Positions 17,512-26,157 of a DNA stretch of 64,000 nucleotides are shown in pieces (position 1 is the first letter of the stretch; the number at the start of each line of letters is the position of its first letter). A program made the translations under genes and the position numbers. The notes below the pieces were generated by a model. It made no database searches. It was not told where the DNA came from and saw only the letters and a program-made list of their open reading frames with translations. The DNA is from Candidatus Phaeomarinobacter ectocarpi. GTDB taxonomy: Bacteria; Pseudomonadota; Alphaproteobacteria; CGMCC-115125. The DNA lies in NCBI RefSeq assembly GCF_000689395.1, contig NZ_HG966617.1, forward strand, positions 3,136,721 to 3,200,720. The letters run 5' to 3'.

Positions 17512-17548
17512 AAACGGGGAAGACGCGTCAGCCGCATCTTCCCCGTTT
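17512..17548 (-). terminator. rho-independent terminator of the anchored hydrolase gene
   Basis: AAACGGGGAAGA (17512-17523) and TCTTCCCCGTTT (17537-17548) form a perfect 12-bp stem with a 13-base loop. On the minus strand the stem ends in TTTT, just downstream of the stop at 17575, so it should end transcription of the haem/hydrolase gene set. Confidence 0.8.
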
Positions 17549-17574
17549 GACGTCTTGAATGGTCGACAACTGCC

Positions 17575-18699
17575 TTACTCGGCGGCCTCCTCAGCCACGT
17601 CCTCTTGGGCGTCCTCGACAACGTCGCCTTCAGCCGCGTCTTCTGCGGCCTCCACAGTCAGGGAGCCGTCGTCTTCGACGGTGACGGTTGCCTCAAGAGG
17701 CGGCATCACCGGCGCAGCAGGCGCGGCCGCAGCGGCTGCACTGGCCGCCATGAAAGCCCGCACGTCATTGGCGCTGACATCGGCCACTTCTTCCATGGGG
17801 ATATGACCAACATTCTCGTAGACCACCAAGGTGGAGTTGGGCAGCAGTTCATCAAACCGGTAGCCAACGGAGACAGGGATCAGCGGGTCCTTGTCGCCCC
17901 ACATCACGAGGGTCGGCATCTCCAGTGACTGCACGGTTTCAGCAGGCACCTGGACACGCGGCGTGCCGAAGCGCACCCGCGTCGCTTCCCGTGTGCCCGC
18001 CATCACATTGAGCTCGATGTAGCGATCCACCATGTCGTCTGTGACGACCGACTGATCCACGAACACACCACGCAGACCATCTTCAAAAATGAAGCGCGGC
18101 GTCAGCCAGCGCAGCGCCGTGCTGACCACAGGCATGTTCACCAGGGAGAACGATCTCGCTGCATCGCCGGAAGATGTTTCAGCTTCTTCCCGCGCAATGC
18201 CGGAAGAGCACACAAGAATGAGCCCATCAAGATCATCCGGATAAGCCACCGCATAGTTGAGCGCCACCGCACCACCCATGGAGTTGCCGGCGAGCGTGAA
18301 TTTCTCGACGCCCAGCTTGCGCACCACCTCATGGGTAAACGCCGCCATCCCCGTGACGGAATAATCCGCCTCCGGTGTTGCGCCGGTCAGGCCGTGGGCC
18401 GGCATGTCCAGCGAGATCACTCGGTAGGTATCCCCAAGGCGGGCAACCCAGGGCTCCCAGGTGTGGAGCGACGCGTTGGAGCCATGCACGAGCACGAGGA
18501 CATCGCCATCCGGGTTGCCTTCGTCGCGCACATGCGCAACGGCACCCGACCGCAACTCAATGTATTGGGATGCGTCGCTGCCATATTTGGCCTGAAGCTC
18601 TTCACGCGGAATATCAAACCGCAGCCACGCGGCAATGATGACCGCGACCGCCACCAGAATGAGCGCCACAACGCCCAGAAAAAGCCTCTTAAGCATCAA
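17575..18699 (-). CDS. membrane-anchored alpha/beta hydrolase with Ala/Glu-rich tail
   Basis: This 374-residue protein has one N-terminal transmembrane helix (LFLGVVALILVAVAVIIAAWL, residues 6-26). The hydrolase domain follows: VLVLVHGSNASLHTWEPW (HG oxyanion loop), nucleophile elbow LAGNSMGGAVAL with Ser, MWGDKDPLIPV for the acid and NVGHIPMEE for the His. This triad is esterase/lipase-like, unlike the Asp-type hydrolase at 11309. After about residue 315 the sequence turns into an Ala-rich then Glu/Asp/Ala-rich tail (VEAAEDAAEGDVVEDAQEDV) not part of the fold. It is downstream of the hemY-like gene on the same strand and is followed by a strong terminator. Confidence 0.87.
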   Translation of the reverse strand: MMLKRLFLGVVALILVAVAVIIAAWLRFDIPREELQAKYGSDASQYIELRSGAVAHVRDEGNPDGDVLVLVHGSNASLHTWEPWVARLGDTYRVISLDMPAHGLTGATPEADYSVTGMAAFTHEVVRKLGVEKFTLAGNSMGGAVALNYAVAYPDDLDGLILVCSSGIAREEAETSSGDAARSFSLVNMPVVSTALRWLTPRFIFEDGLRGVFVDQSVVTDDMVDRYIELNVMAGTREATRVRFGTPRVQVPAETVQSLEMPTLVMWGDKDPLIPVSVGYRFDELLPNSTLVVYENVGHIPMEEVADVSANDVRAFMAASAAAAAAPAAPVMPPLEATVTVEDDGSLTVEAAEDAAEGDVVEDAQEDVAEEAAE

Positions 18700-18765
18700 T
18701 CTATCCCCCTATGGTCGGCGCAGCGTTGCTCGCTGCATCCCATGCAGGCGCCATCCAGTCTGGCT

Positions 18766-20451
18766 TTACCAGGAGGCGCGCCGGTCTTCGTCTTCATCGT
18801 CAAACGGTGCCGGACCGGGATCATCCGGGCGCGGCGGCATGAAATCAATTTCTTCGTGAATATCCATCAGCTCTGGTGCCGGGGCTGCGACTTTGGCGGG
18901 CGCCGCCGGCTGTTCATTTGAATTGTCCGCAGACGCCACCTGTGCAGGCGTGATGTCCGTCGACGCCGGCCGGTTCACTGGTGCATCTTCCACAGGAGCG
19001 GGCGGCGTGGGCGGTGCGGGGACTTCAACCGGTGCCGGCAGCACAACGGCTTCAGCCGCCTGCGCCATGGCTTCTTCCGTGGACGAACTGCCAATCGGCA
19101 TGACGGCGTTCGTTGGTGCACGCCACTCAAAGGCATCAAACGCCCCGGTGGTCGGCACCACAGGGGCCCAATTGGTGGTGCGATAACCATCAGCCACCCA
19201 CTGAGCATCTGCCGGTGCCTTGACCGACCGCGACAACCATTCGCGCGTCGCACCCATGTCACCCATGCCCTCAGACAGTTCCGCCATCAACATGCAGATG
19301 CGACGGCTGGGGAAGGGTTCGGCATACGCAATGAGCTGTTCGCGCGCATCGTCAAAGCGGCGCGCGGCGATGGCAGCCCGGGCCACAAGCACGTGGCTTT
19401 CCACATGGTCCGGATTGCGGCCAGCCAGAGCGCGTGCCCGCTTGAGGCGTTGCTCCGCAGCTTCAACAGGGAAAATATCAAGAAAGACATCGGCAAGGTC
19501 AGGATGTGGCGACCGTGCCCAGGCGTCTTCAATGATCTTCTGCGCGCGGCGGGCGCGCCCATCTTCAAAGACAAGCCGTGAAGCCAGCGCGGCGGCAGGC
19601 ACAAGGTCGGGAGCCAGGTCACGCGCTTCAATGGCATGGCGAAGGGCGCCGGCTCGGATGGCATGAACCGAAGGTGTATCAGCGCCATCAATGTCTTCTT
19701 CGTCACGCGGTCCGTCCGGCACTTCAATCTTGGCGGCTTCTGACTGCGCCAACCCAGTCAAAAGCACAGCACGCCGGCGGCGCGCATCGGTGCGCTCAAC
19801 CAGCCCCTGCCCCAGACCCTTGTCCAGCGTCTCAAGGGCCGCTTCGTAGTCGCCCTGTCGCGCCTCAATGGCAAACTTGCCTTCAAAGGCCCAGGGTGTT
19901 GCGGGTGAGGCATCAAGCGCCCGCGCCGCATGGACCCGCGCCTGGTCAAGATCACCGGACGTCATGGCATGCTCAAACAATCCCTTGAGCGCCAGTCCAT
20001 GGGTTTCAGGTGCGGCAAGCATTGCCCTGAAGGCTTTGCCGCTGGCCACTTCGTCGCCATTGAGTTTCGCTGCCTGGGCAGACAGCAGCAATGTCATGGC
20101 CGGCTGGTCCAGCAGCTTGTCTGCCTTGTCCGCATAGCGGCGTGCGGACTGGCCATCCCCGGATGCCACCGCCAGGAGGCCCCGCGACAACGCCTCGTAG
20201 CCGCGCACTTCCTTGCGCGACTGCCAGAAGCTCACAGCGTTTCCTGGTCCATGCATCACAAAGCTGAGAATGCGCTCTGCGAAGATTGCGAGCCCCACCA
20301 GCAAAGCAACCAGCCCAAGTGCGGTTGCAACACTCATGGCGATCTGCCGGTCGCCCACCGTCGCCACAATGTCGCCGGGGACCCCGGCAATGGCAGCCGT
20401 CAGCGCTGCCAGAACAGCTACAATGAAAAAATACCAAAGGGCGCGGATCAT
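18766..20451 (-). CDS. hemY: HemY-like protein with HemY N-terminal and TPR-type domains
   Basis: This 561-residue protein has two N-terminal membrane helices (LWYFFIVAVLAALTAAIAGVPG and ATALGLVALLVGLAIFAERIL, within residues 1-65), matching the HemY_N domain. Alpha-helical TPR-like repeats follow (GLLAVASGDGQSARRYADKADKLL, ALKGLFEHAMTSGDLDQARVHAARAL, ALETLDKGLGQGLV). The last 100 residues are Pro/Ala-rich and low-complexity, ending in an acidic DDEDEDRR stretch. The name refers to the proteobacterial HemY/COG3898 protein encoded in haem clusters, not the protoporphyrinogen oxidase of Gram-positives. Its ATG overlaps the stop of the mitofilin-like gene (20448-20451). Confidence 0.88.
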   Translation of the reverse strand: MIRALWYFFIVAVLAALTAAIAGVPGDIVATVGDRQIAMSVATALGLVALLVGLAIFAERILSFVMHGPGNAVSFWQSRKEVRGYEALSRGLLAVASGDGQSARRYADKADKLLDQPAMTLLLSAQAAKLNGDEVASGKAFRAMLAAPETHGLALKGLFEHAMTSGDLDQARVHAARALDASPATPWAFEGKFAIEARQGDYEAALETLDKGLGQGLVERTDARRRRAVLLTGLAQSEAAKIEVPDGPRDEEDIDGADTPSVHAIRAGALRHAIEARDLAPDLVPAAALASRLVFEDGRARRAQKIIEDAWARSPHPDLADVFLDIFPVEAAEQRLKRARALAGRNPDHVESHVLVARAAIAARRFDDAREQLIAYAEPFPSRRICMLMAELSEGMGDMGATREWLSRSVKAPADAQWVADGYRTTNWAPVVPTTGAFDAFEWRAPTNAVMPIGSSSTEEAMAQAAEAVVLPAPVEVPAPPTPPAPVEDAPVNRPASTDITPAQVASADNSNEQPAAPAKVAAPAPELMDIHEEIDFMPPRPDDPGPAPFDDEDEDRRASW

Positions 20452-21938
20452 TGCGCAGCGCCCCCATCTTCAGCCGCAGGGGCTTCGGGAACCAAGGTCT
20501 CCGCCGCAGGAAGGTCTGCGTCCGGCTTGTGTGCCGTTGCCAGATCTGTCAGCAGCGATTTGCGCATGTCTGTGATCAATCCATTCACATCCGCCCGCGC
20601 ACGCGCTGTTTCCAGCCACGGTGCCAGCGCCTCTGCCGCCGGGCCTTCAATGGCCGCGGCTTCTGCCACAGCAGCTGATACATCACCGTCACTCAGGGCG
20701 GCTTCTGTGCGGCCCAGCCGTGCTTCCAACCCATCGCCTTCAATAGCGCCGGTCTGGCGCACGGTTATTAGTGACAGGGCGTTGCCGGTAAATCGTTCCC
20801 ACACACCATCAGCAGAGCCCGCAGCCTCGGCACGCAATGCCTCGCGCGCTGCCGGTTGGAAAGACCGCAACAGCGAGGACGCATCTGCAACACCGGTTGA
20901 CGCCGCCTGTTCCAGGGCGGCCACTTGCTCCGCACCCGGAGCAAGCTGATCGACGGCGGCAAGCTCGCTCTCAAACGGCTTGCCCTCATTGGCTGCGCCC
21001 GCAAGGCTTGCCAGGGCAATACCAAGGGCGGCGCGACGGGCAGCTTCGGGGCGGTCAACCCGCGCCTCGACCGTTGCAAGCCGCGCTTCTGTCGCTTCGT
21101 CAGCGGCTGCCAGTGACGAGAGGCGATCGCTCTGCGCCGCCAGCGTGTCCTTTGTGGCATCGGCCCGCGCGCTCAAGGCGCCGAGCTCAGCCTGCACCGT
21201 ACCAAGCTGTGTTCCCTGCGTTGTTTGCTGAGACCCAATGGCAGCGACGCCCGCCTCCATGGCGGCCACGCGACGCTCGGCAGAAGCAACGTCCTGCACA
21301 GCTTCTTCGGCGGCAGCGACCCGCGTCTCAAGTGTCGTGATGATTGCCTGAAGCGCCTCGATCTGGTCCGGCTGAACCGCCGTTGCCGCAACGCTTGCCG
21401 CGGTTTCCGTATCGGCCAGGCGACCGTCAATTTCCGTAATCAGACGCAAAGCTGCATCAAGGTCTTCTGCTCGTGCCAGCGTGTCCACATCCGAGCCCGT
21501 GGCAACGGACAGCTGCGCTTCCACATCATTGAGTTTGGTTTCAAGCGCGCCCCGGGCGTCGTCGGCCTCACGAAGCTCACCGCCCAGACGCTCCACGTCG
21601 CGAAGCAGCGCTGCAATGCGCGTGTCTGCTGACTCAAGCTGCGCGCTGACATCCGTTGGAACAGTGCCGCCATTGAGCACAGCTTGCCCGGTTTGTTCAT
21701 TCAGCAGACCCGCCTGCCAAAGGACCGCCGCCAGAACAGCCGCACCGCCAAAAAACGCCGCGATCGGCGCAGCAACGGCCAAGGCCGATCCGCCCCCCTT
21801 GGAAGAGGACGTGGCCGGCGCATCCGTCACATCTTCCGCCGTGCCGTCAATAACGCGGGCCTTGCGTTTCTCCTCACCCGAGGAGGCGCTTGTGGTGGTG
21901 TCGGCAGGCTTTTCGTCGGGAGTGTCGCTGCTGCTCAT
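20448..21938 (-). CDS. mitofilin-domain (MICOS/Mic60-like) inner-membrane protein
   Basis: This 496-residue protein starts at the ATG at 21938 (MSSSDTPDEKPADTTTS). A hydrophilic, Ser/Lys-rich N-terminus precedes one membrane helix (ALAVAAPIAAFFGGAAVLAAVLW, about residues 52-74). A long coiled coil follows (LESADTRIAALLRDVERLGGELREADDARGALETKL and many heptads to about 310), then a C-terminal helical domain (RAALGIALASLAGAANEGKPFESELAAVDQLAP...). This is the layout of alphaproteobacterial mitofilin, the homologue of mitochondrial Mic60, known to be encoded with haem biosynthesis genes. The gene sits between hemD and hemY and overlaps hemY by four bases. A role in shaping inner membranes and contacting the outer membrane is inferred from the family. 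Confidence 0.88.
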   Translation of the reverse strand: MSSSDTPDEKPADTTTSASSGEEKRKARVIDGTAEDVTDAPATSSSKGGGSALAVAAPIAAFFGGAAVLAAVLWQAGLLNEQTGQAVLNGGTVPTDVSAQLESADTRIAALLRDVERLGGELREADDARGALETKLNDVEAQLSVATGSDVDTLARAEDLDAALRLITEIDGRLADTETAASVAATAVQPDQIEALQAIITTLETRVAAAEEAVQDVASAERRVAAMEAGVAAIGSQQTTQGTQLGTVQAELGALSARADATKDTLAAQSDRLSSLAAADEATEARLATVEARVDRPEAARRAALGIALASLAGAANEGKPFESELAAVDQLAPGAEQVAALEQAASTGVADASSLLRSFQPAAREALRAEAAGSADGVWERFTGNALSLITVRQTGAIEGDGLEARLGRTEAALSDGDVSAAVAEAAAIEGPAAEALAPWLETARARADVNGLITDMRKSLLTDLATAHKPDADLPAAETLVPEAPAAEDGGAAQ

Positions 21939-22033
21939 GAGGTCGCAAAAAACTCTTGTGTTAGGGGGCCAAAACAAAGGCGCCTTCAGGCCAAAACAGA
22001 TGGCCCATACGGGTCGCAAAGACTAGAGGGCAC

Positions 22034-22753
22034 TTAAGGAGACAACAAGGCAATGAGATGCGGTGTTTCCGGCGCAGTTGCAACCTTGCACTTTACCGAT
22101 TCAGGCGCAGAAATCCGCGCCGTGAGCGCATCTGCCACCGCCGGAGACAGGCAATAGGCATCAATGGCCGCCAGTTTGCCCGAAAGACCTGCTTTTTCCG
22201 CCAGATCGGCAAGCACTCGCGCGCTTCTCGGCGAAAACAGCAGTACACCGTCCAGATCACCGGCCGACAGTCGGCCCGCGACACTCTCCGGCAGGATCTC
22301 CGCAAGGCGCGCCTCATAGCCAACCACACGATTGACCGTGAAGCCCTGCGCAGTCAGCGCCCCCGCCAGATCACCTGCGGCTGCTTTGCCTGAGACATGA
22401 AGGAGAGACCCATCATCAGGCGCCAGCTTGGCGGTCACCAGCGCGGCCAGGGCATCAACATCCCCGTCAGCTGCCTCCACCTGCATCCAGCCAGCGTCTC
22501 GGGCCAACTGGGCACTGGCCTTGCCAACGGCAAAGGCCGTCATGCCATCCGGCGGCGCACCGATCTGCTCAGCAAACGCCCTCACCCCATTGGCACTGGT
22601 GAACAGCACCGCCTGCACGCCTGCCAGCTCAATGGAAAAATCGCGAACAACAACCTGCATCAGCGGCGCGACGAGTACCTTGTGTCCAAGCGCCCGCAAA
22701 GTGTCCGCCAGCAAGGACGCATCAGGCTCTGGACGTGTGACAAGAAGATGCAT
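22034..22753 (-). CDS. hemD: uroporphyrinogen-III synthase
   Basis: This 239-residue protein closes and rearranges hydroxymethylbilane to uroporphyrinogen III in the cytosol. The family is divergent in sequence, but the opening LLVTRPEPDASLLADTLRALGHKVLVAPLM, the segment VLFTSANGVRAFAEQ (about residues 51-65) and the late LLFSPRSARVLADLAEKAGL are typical of the two-domain HemD fold. It starts six bases after the hemC stop on the same strand, which supports the call, and is followed by the mitofilin-like and hemY genes. Confidence 0.92.
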   Translation of the reverse strand: MHLLVTRPEPDASLLADTLRALGHKVLVAPLMQVVVRDFSIELAGVQAVLFTSANGVRAFAEQIGAPPDGMTAFAVGKASAQLARDAGWMQVEAADGDVDALAALVTAKLAPDDGSLLHVSGKAAAGDLAGALTAQGFTVNRVVGYEARLAEILPESVAGRLSAGDLDGVLLFSPRSARVLADLAEKAGLSGKLAAIDAYCLSPAVADALTARISAPESVKCKVATAPETPHLIALLSP

Positions 22754-22759
22754 GGGCGT

Positions 22760-23710
22760 TTAGCCCATATTGGCGACGAAGTCCGCGCCAGCGTCTTGTT
22801 TCAGCGTAAGGCCTGCGCGGGTGCCAAGCTCACGTGCATCTGCCACAGCTGCATCGTCTTCAAAGCGGAAGGCTTGTGAGCCATCTTCGGCCAGCAGAAC
22901 CGCTGTGAGTTTTATCCGTCCCCCGGGCATCAAAACCGCATGGCCGCCAATGGGCGTCCGGCAGGTGCCATCCAGTTCAGCGAGCATGGCCCGTTCACAT
23001 CCAACGCACAGGCTGGTGTCGGCATCATCCAGCACCGCCACCGCCGCCCGCACATCTTCTGCATCCTTGCGGATCTCAATGCCGATGGCGCCCTGCCCCA
23101 CGGCAGCAATCATCTCCGGCGCATCAAGAAGACAGGTTGCCTTGTCCTCAAGGCCCAGACGCTTGAGGCCCGCCAGCGCCAGCAGCGTACCCTGAACCTC
23201 GCCGCGCGCCAGTTTGCCCATACGCGTCTGCACATTGCCGCGAAAATTGATGACCTCGACATCCGGTCGCATAGCCTTGACCTGCGCACCCCGCCGCAGC
23301 GACGCGGTGCCCACCACAGCCCCCTGCGGCAGATCGCGCGGATGCGCTGCCACCGGGCTCAGCCAGGCATCCCGCGTGTCTTCGCGCGGAAGCATGGCAA
23401 CGATCTCGAACGCGTCATGCAGAACCGTCTCCACATCCTTCATGGAATGGACAGCCAGATGAATTTCGCCTTCATGGAGGGCTGTTTCCAGCTCCACCGC
23501 AAACAGCCCCTTGCCGCCAATCTCCGCCAGCGGGCGCGACTGCTCGCGGTCGCCGCTGGTAACAATCGGCACGATCTCGACTGCTGCGTCCGCAAGCCCG
23601 TGAGCCTCGCGCAGGCGCCGGGCCACTTCGTTGGCCTGCACCAGCGCAAGCGGGCTGCCGCGCGTGCCAAGGCGCAAGGGGTGGTCAGCAGAAAACGGGG
23701 CGGATGCCAT
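22760..23710 (-). CDS. hemC: hydroxymethylbilane synthase (porphobilinogen deaminase)
   Basis: This 316-residue enzyme joins four porphobilinogens into hydroxymethylbilane. The ATG at 23710 gives [26 protein letters not shown]. The longer frame upstream runs into the divergent tsaD gene and is rejected. Conserved segments are [13 protein letters not shown] (13-25), [13 protein letters not shown] (63-75), AVHSMKDV (86-93), [11 protein letters not shown] (134-144), NFRGNVQTR (155-163) and [13 protein letters not shown], whose Cys250 carries the dipyrromethane cofactor. It leads the hemC-hemD-mitofilin-hemY operon and is divergent from tsaD. Confidence 0.96.
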   Translation of the reverse strand: MASAPFSADHPLRLGTRGSPLALVQANEVARRLREAHGLADAAVEIVPIVTSGDREQSRPLAEIGGKGLFAVELETALHEGEIHLAVHSMKDVETVLHDAFEIVAMLPREDTRDAWLSPVAAHPRDLPQGAVVGTASLRRGAQVKAMRPDVEVINFRGNVQTRMGKLARGEVQGTLLALAGLKRLGLEDKATCLLDAPEMIAAVGQGAIGIEIRKDAEDVRAAVAVLDDADTSLCVGCERAMLAELDGTCRTPIGGHAVLMPGGRIKLTAVLLAEDGSQAFRFEDDAAVADARELGTRAGLTLKQDAGADFVANMG

Positions 23711-23816
23711 GAAACCTCGACGAAACAAGAACTTGTGTGCTTTATGCGCTCTTTCCCGGAAACGGGCCCGGACGCCAGCGCCGCAATGCGCGGGCATGGA
23801 TAGCACATCAACGGCA

Positions 23817-24899
23817 ATGACCAACCACATGGACGCCCACACACCAACGGCAGCCCGGTTTACAGTCCTCGGCATTGAAACAAGCTGCGACGAAACCGCC
23901 GCGGCCATTGTGCGCGGCACGCCGGGTCAGCCCGGTGAGATTCTGTCCAATCTGGTGCTGTCCCAGTTTGACGAGCATGCGCCTTATGGGGGCGTGGTCC
24001 CGGAAATTGCCGCCCGCGCTCATATTGACCATCTTGATTCGCTGGTCGCCTCCGCCCTGCGCGAAGCCAACCTGACCCTCGCAGATGTCGATGCCATTGC
24101 TGCCACGTCCGGCCCCGGCCTTGTGGGCGGCCTGATGGTCGGGCTCGTAACGGGCAAGTCACTGGCCTTTGCCGCTGACAAACCCTTCGTCGCGGTCAAT
24201 CACCTGGAAGCCCACGCCCTGACGGCCCGCCTCGTTGCCGCCACGCCCTTTCCCTATCTCGTCCTGCTGGTCTCCGGCGGCCACAGCCAGCTTCTCGAAG
24301 CCTGCGGCGTTGGAGATTACATATTGCTGGGCACGACCCTGGACGATGCCGTCGGCGAAGCCTTCGACAAGACGGCAAAGCTCATGGGGCTTGGCTATCC
24401 CGGGGGACCGAATGTAGAAAAATGGGCCCTGAAGGGTGATCCCACGCGTTTTGACCTGCCGCGCCCCATGAAAGGCCGTCCGGGTTCGGACTTTTCGTTT
24501 GCCGGCCTCAAAACCGCCCTACGTCAGACCGTGACAAAGCTGGCACCCCTGACCGAAACCGATCTCGCCGATGCCGCCGCCTCGTTTCAGGCGGCCGCCG
24601 CTGACACCATTGAGGACCGCACACGCAATGCCATGCGCACCATGCGCGACGCATCCGATGCCGATGGCCCCATCCCCTTTGTGGTGGCCGGTGGCGTGGC
24701 CTCCAACAAGATGCTCCGAGCCCGGCTTGAAGATCTCGCAACATCTGAGGGCTTCTCGCTGACAGCACCACCGCTGCCGCTGTGCACAGACAATGCTGCC
24801 ATGGTTGCATGGGCCGGCGTAGAGCGTATGGCCATCGGCTCGACCGACGGCCTTAATACGGGGCCACGTCCGCGCTGGCCGCTCGCTGACCTCTCTTAG
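23817..24899 (+). CDS. tsaD: tRNA N6-adenosine threonylcarbamoyltransferase
   Basis: This protein of about 360 residues transfers the threonylcarbamoyl group to A37 of ANN-decoding tRNAs, with TsaB/TsaE. Signatures are [16 protein letters not shown] (ETSCDE at 21-26), the metal-binding NHLEAH (H129, H133), [28 protein letters not shown] and the late [10 protein letters not shown]. The start is uncertain: in-frame ATGs lie at 23796, 23817 and 23829 and none has a strong ribosome-binding site. It is divergent from hemC, an arrangement common in Alphaproteobacteria. Confidence 0.95.
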   Translation: MTNHMDAHTPTAARFTVLGIETSCDETAAAIVRGTPGQPGEILSNLVLSQFDEHAPYGGVVPEIAARAHIDHLDSLVASALREANLTLADVDAIAATSGPGLVGGLMVGLVTGKSLAFAADKPFVAVNHLEAHALTARLVAATPFPYLVLLVSGGHSQLLEACGVGDYILLGTTLDDAVGEAFDKTAKLMGLGYPGGPNVEKWALKGDPTRFDLPRPMKGRPGSDFSFAGLKTALRQTVTKLAPLTETDLADAAASFQAAAADTIEDRTRNAMRTMRDASDADGPIPFVVAGGVASNKMLRARLEDLATSEGFSLTAPPLPLCTDNAAMVAWAGVERMAIGSTDGLNTGPRPRWPLADLS

Positions 24900-24917
24900 C
24901 CAGGAAAGACCGACGGG

Positions 24918-25340
24918 ATGGAGACAAAGCAGGCCGCACTAATTTCAAACCGGAAGCTCTTTGTTTTTTGGCTGATGGCGTGGATGCCGACAGTCGTGCT
25001 GCGCTCTCTTGGTATCTCAAATGAGGTTTCTGGTTTTCCGGTCTTTAGTGCGCTCATCACGATCTTCTTTTGCCTGTTTGCATGGCTGTCTTCTGAAAGC
25101 TCCAAGCCGCTTGTACGGGTTCTGATACTTGTTCAAATCGCAGTTTTGGCAATCCAGTTCGCCTTAATGAGCATTTTTTTGTCCGCAGCTGTGCTTCTAG
25201 TGGATCCAGGAACGGAGCAGCACTCCGCAGTTGAAGGCGGTTGGATAGCCACATGGGGTCCATGGATCTTTTTGCTATGCGCAACCCTCGAGGTAACGGT
25301 CTTTGAGAAGTTCCGTCGAAGCACAAAGGAGCCAAGATAA
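24918..25340 (+). CDS. hypothetical four-helix membrane protein
   Basis: This 140-residue protein has about four transmembrane helices: LFVFWLMAWMPTVVLRSLG, FPVFSALITIFFCLFAWL, VRVLILVQIAVLAIQFALMSIFLSAAVLLV and GPWIFLLCATLEVTVF. The first and last residues are hydrophilic and basic. No known motif is seen. Base composition is clearly lower in GC than the flanking tsaD and gpsA genes, hinting at acquisition. It ends just before a bidirectional-looking terminator. Confidence 0.65.
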   Translation: METKQAALISNRKLFVFWLMAWMPTVVLRSLGISNEVSGFPVFSALITIFFCLFAWLSSESSKPLVRVLILVQIAVLAIQFALMSIFLSAAVLLVDPGTEQHSAVEGGWIATWGPWIFLLCATLEVTVFEKFRRSTKEPR

Positions 25341-25345
25341 AAAAA

Positions 25346-25372
25346 TGGGGCCGCACACGAAATGCGGCCCCA
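25346..25372. terminator. bidirectional hairpin terminator
   Basis: TGGGGCCGCA (25346-25355) pairs with TGCGGCCCCA (25363-25372) around a seven-base loop. An A-run at about 25339-25345 gives a T-tract on the minus strand, so it best terminates the minus-strand small gene at 25497-25640. It may also serve the plus-strand gene ending at 25340. Confidence 0.8.
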
Positions 25373-25496
25373 GTTGGAAACCCTTCACCTGTGCCCGGGG
25401 ATGTGAGCGTCAGCAAAGGGAGGAAGAAGGGTGCGGACAGTCCGGCCAGGTCCCCGGAGGAGGAAAGGAACCCGACGGGTCTGTCCGAATTCTTGA

Positions 25497-25640
25497 TTAG
25501 ATGACGTTTGCCGCCTGTGCGAGCAGCGCCACCACATAGGCTGCGAGGACAGCTGCGCCCACAAACACACCGATCTTGGTGCTGAGTGAAGTAGGCAGAA
25601 GTTCTGGAAGCTGGTTGGTCTGGTTTGCTGTGTTGCTCAT
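25497..25640 (-). CDS. small single-helix membrane protein, 47 residues
   Basis: The ATG at 25640 is preceded by GGAGACGACC, a good ribosome-binding site, and the frame stops with TAA at 25497. The product has a polar Asn/Gln/Thr-rich N-terminus (MSNTANQTNQLPELLP) and one hydrophobic helix, IGVFVGAAVLAAYVVALLAQ. No family is recognised. It lacks the His of light-harvesting polypeptides. It is probably co-transcribed with the similar small gene upstream (25723-25842) and ends before a clear terminator. Confidence 0.6.
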   Translation of the reverse strand: MSNTANQTNQLPELLPTSLSTKIGVFVGAAVLAAYVVALLAQAANVI

Positions 25641-25722
25641 TGGTCGTCTCCATCACACGCTGTGTCAGCGAAACGGAATGTCAGGATCATCCTGTGGGTG
25701 AGATTTTGGCTGACGGGAGGCG

Positions 25723-25842
25723 TCAGACAATTACCCCGCGGGTCAGGACTTCAGCGATCAACGCCACTGCATAAACAGTGACTGCCACTACTGGCAGATG
25801 GCGACTGATTGGACTGGCAAGTCTGAATGATGCGTACCGCAT
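25723..25842 (-). CDS. small single-helix membrane protein, 39 residues
   Basis: The ATG at 25842 has GAGGG seven bases upstream; the frame ends at TGA 25723-25725. The product begins basic (MRYASFRLASPISRH) and has one hydrophobic stretch, LPVVAVTVYAVALIAEVL. This N-in positive charge pattern suits an inner-membrane micropeptide. No homologue is recognised. A 34-bp palindrome lies about 110 bases upstream of its start. Confidence 0.5.
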   Translation of the reverse strand: MRYASFRLASPISRHLPVVAVTVYAVALIAEVLTRGVIV

Positions 25843-26157
25843 GATGTGCCCTCAATTCCCTAGCTGGTGTCCCCAAGGCCCCTATGGCCTGGATGCGAAC
25901 ACCGCCGAACCCCGTCCGGCTCACTCGATATAGGGGCACCCTAAACGGAAAACAATGAACGTTTTGCAAAATGTTCATTGTTTAGACGCGCTCGAATGAC
26001 GCCCGTAAAGCACTGATAAATAAGGAATAATTGGTCGAGAACGCCGATTCCGCATATGGACCACAGCGGACCATGCATGGCTGAAATGCATAAAATGCCG
26101 ATTTTTCAGCCGGAATTGAGCCCCGACCAAATCTCAGGCACATCGCAAAATTAGGTG
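25843..26157. other. intergenic region upstream of the small membrane genes
   Basis: These 315 bases lie between the 39-residue gene and the TetR stop. They are AT-richer than the surroundings and contain the 34-bp palindrome at 25950-25983. No gene is supported. The stretch probably holds the promoter for the small minus-strand genes and the end of the TetR transcript. Confidence 0.5.
25950..25983. promoter_or_regulatory. 34-bp near-perfect palindrome (candidate operator)
   Basis: The two 17-base halves are reverse complements with only one mismatched pair (25961 and 25972). The outer arms are AAACAATGAAC and GTTCATTGTTT and the centre is TTTTGCAAAA. It lacks the GC-rich stem of a terminator and lies in the upstream region of the small membrane-protein genes, next to a TetR gene. 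A protein-binding site is the best reading. Confidence 0.6.

Noticed and set aside
25497-25842. Light-harvesting antenna polypeptide pair
   Set aside because: Two small single-helix proteins invite the idea, but neither has the required His with its usual neighbourhood and no photosynthesis gene is near.
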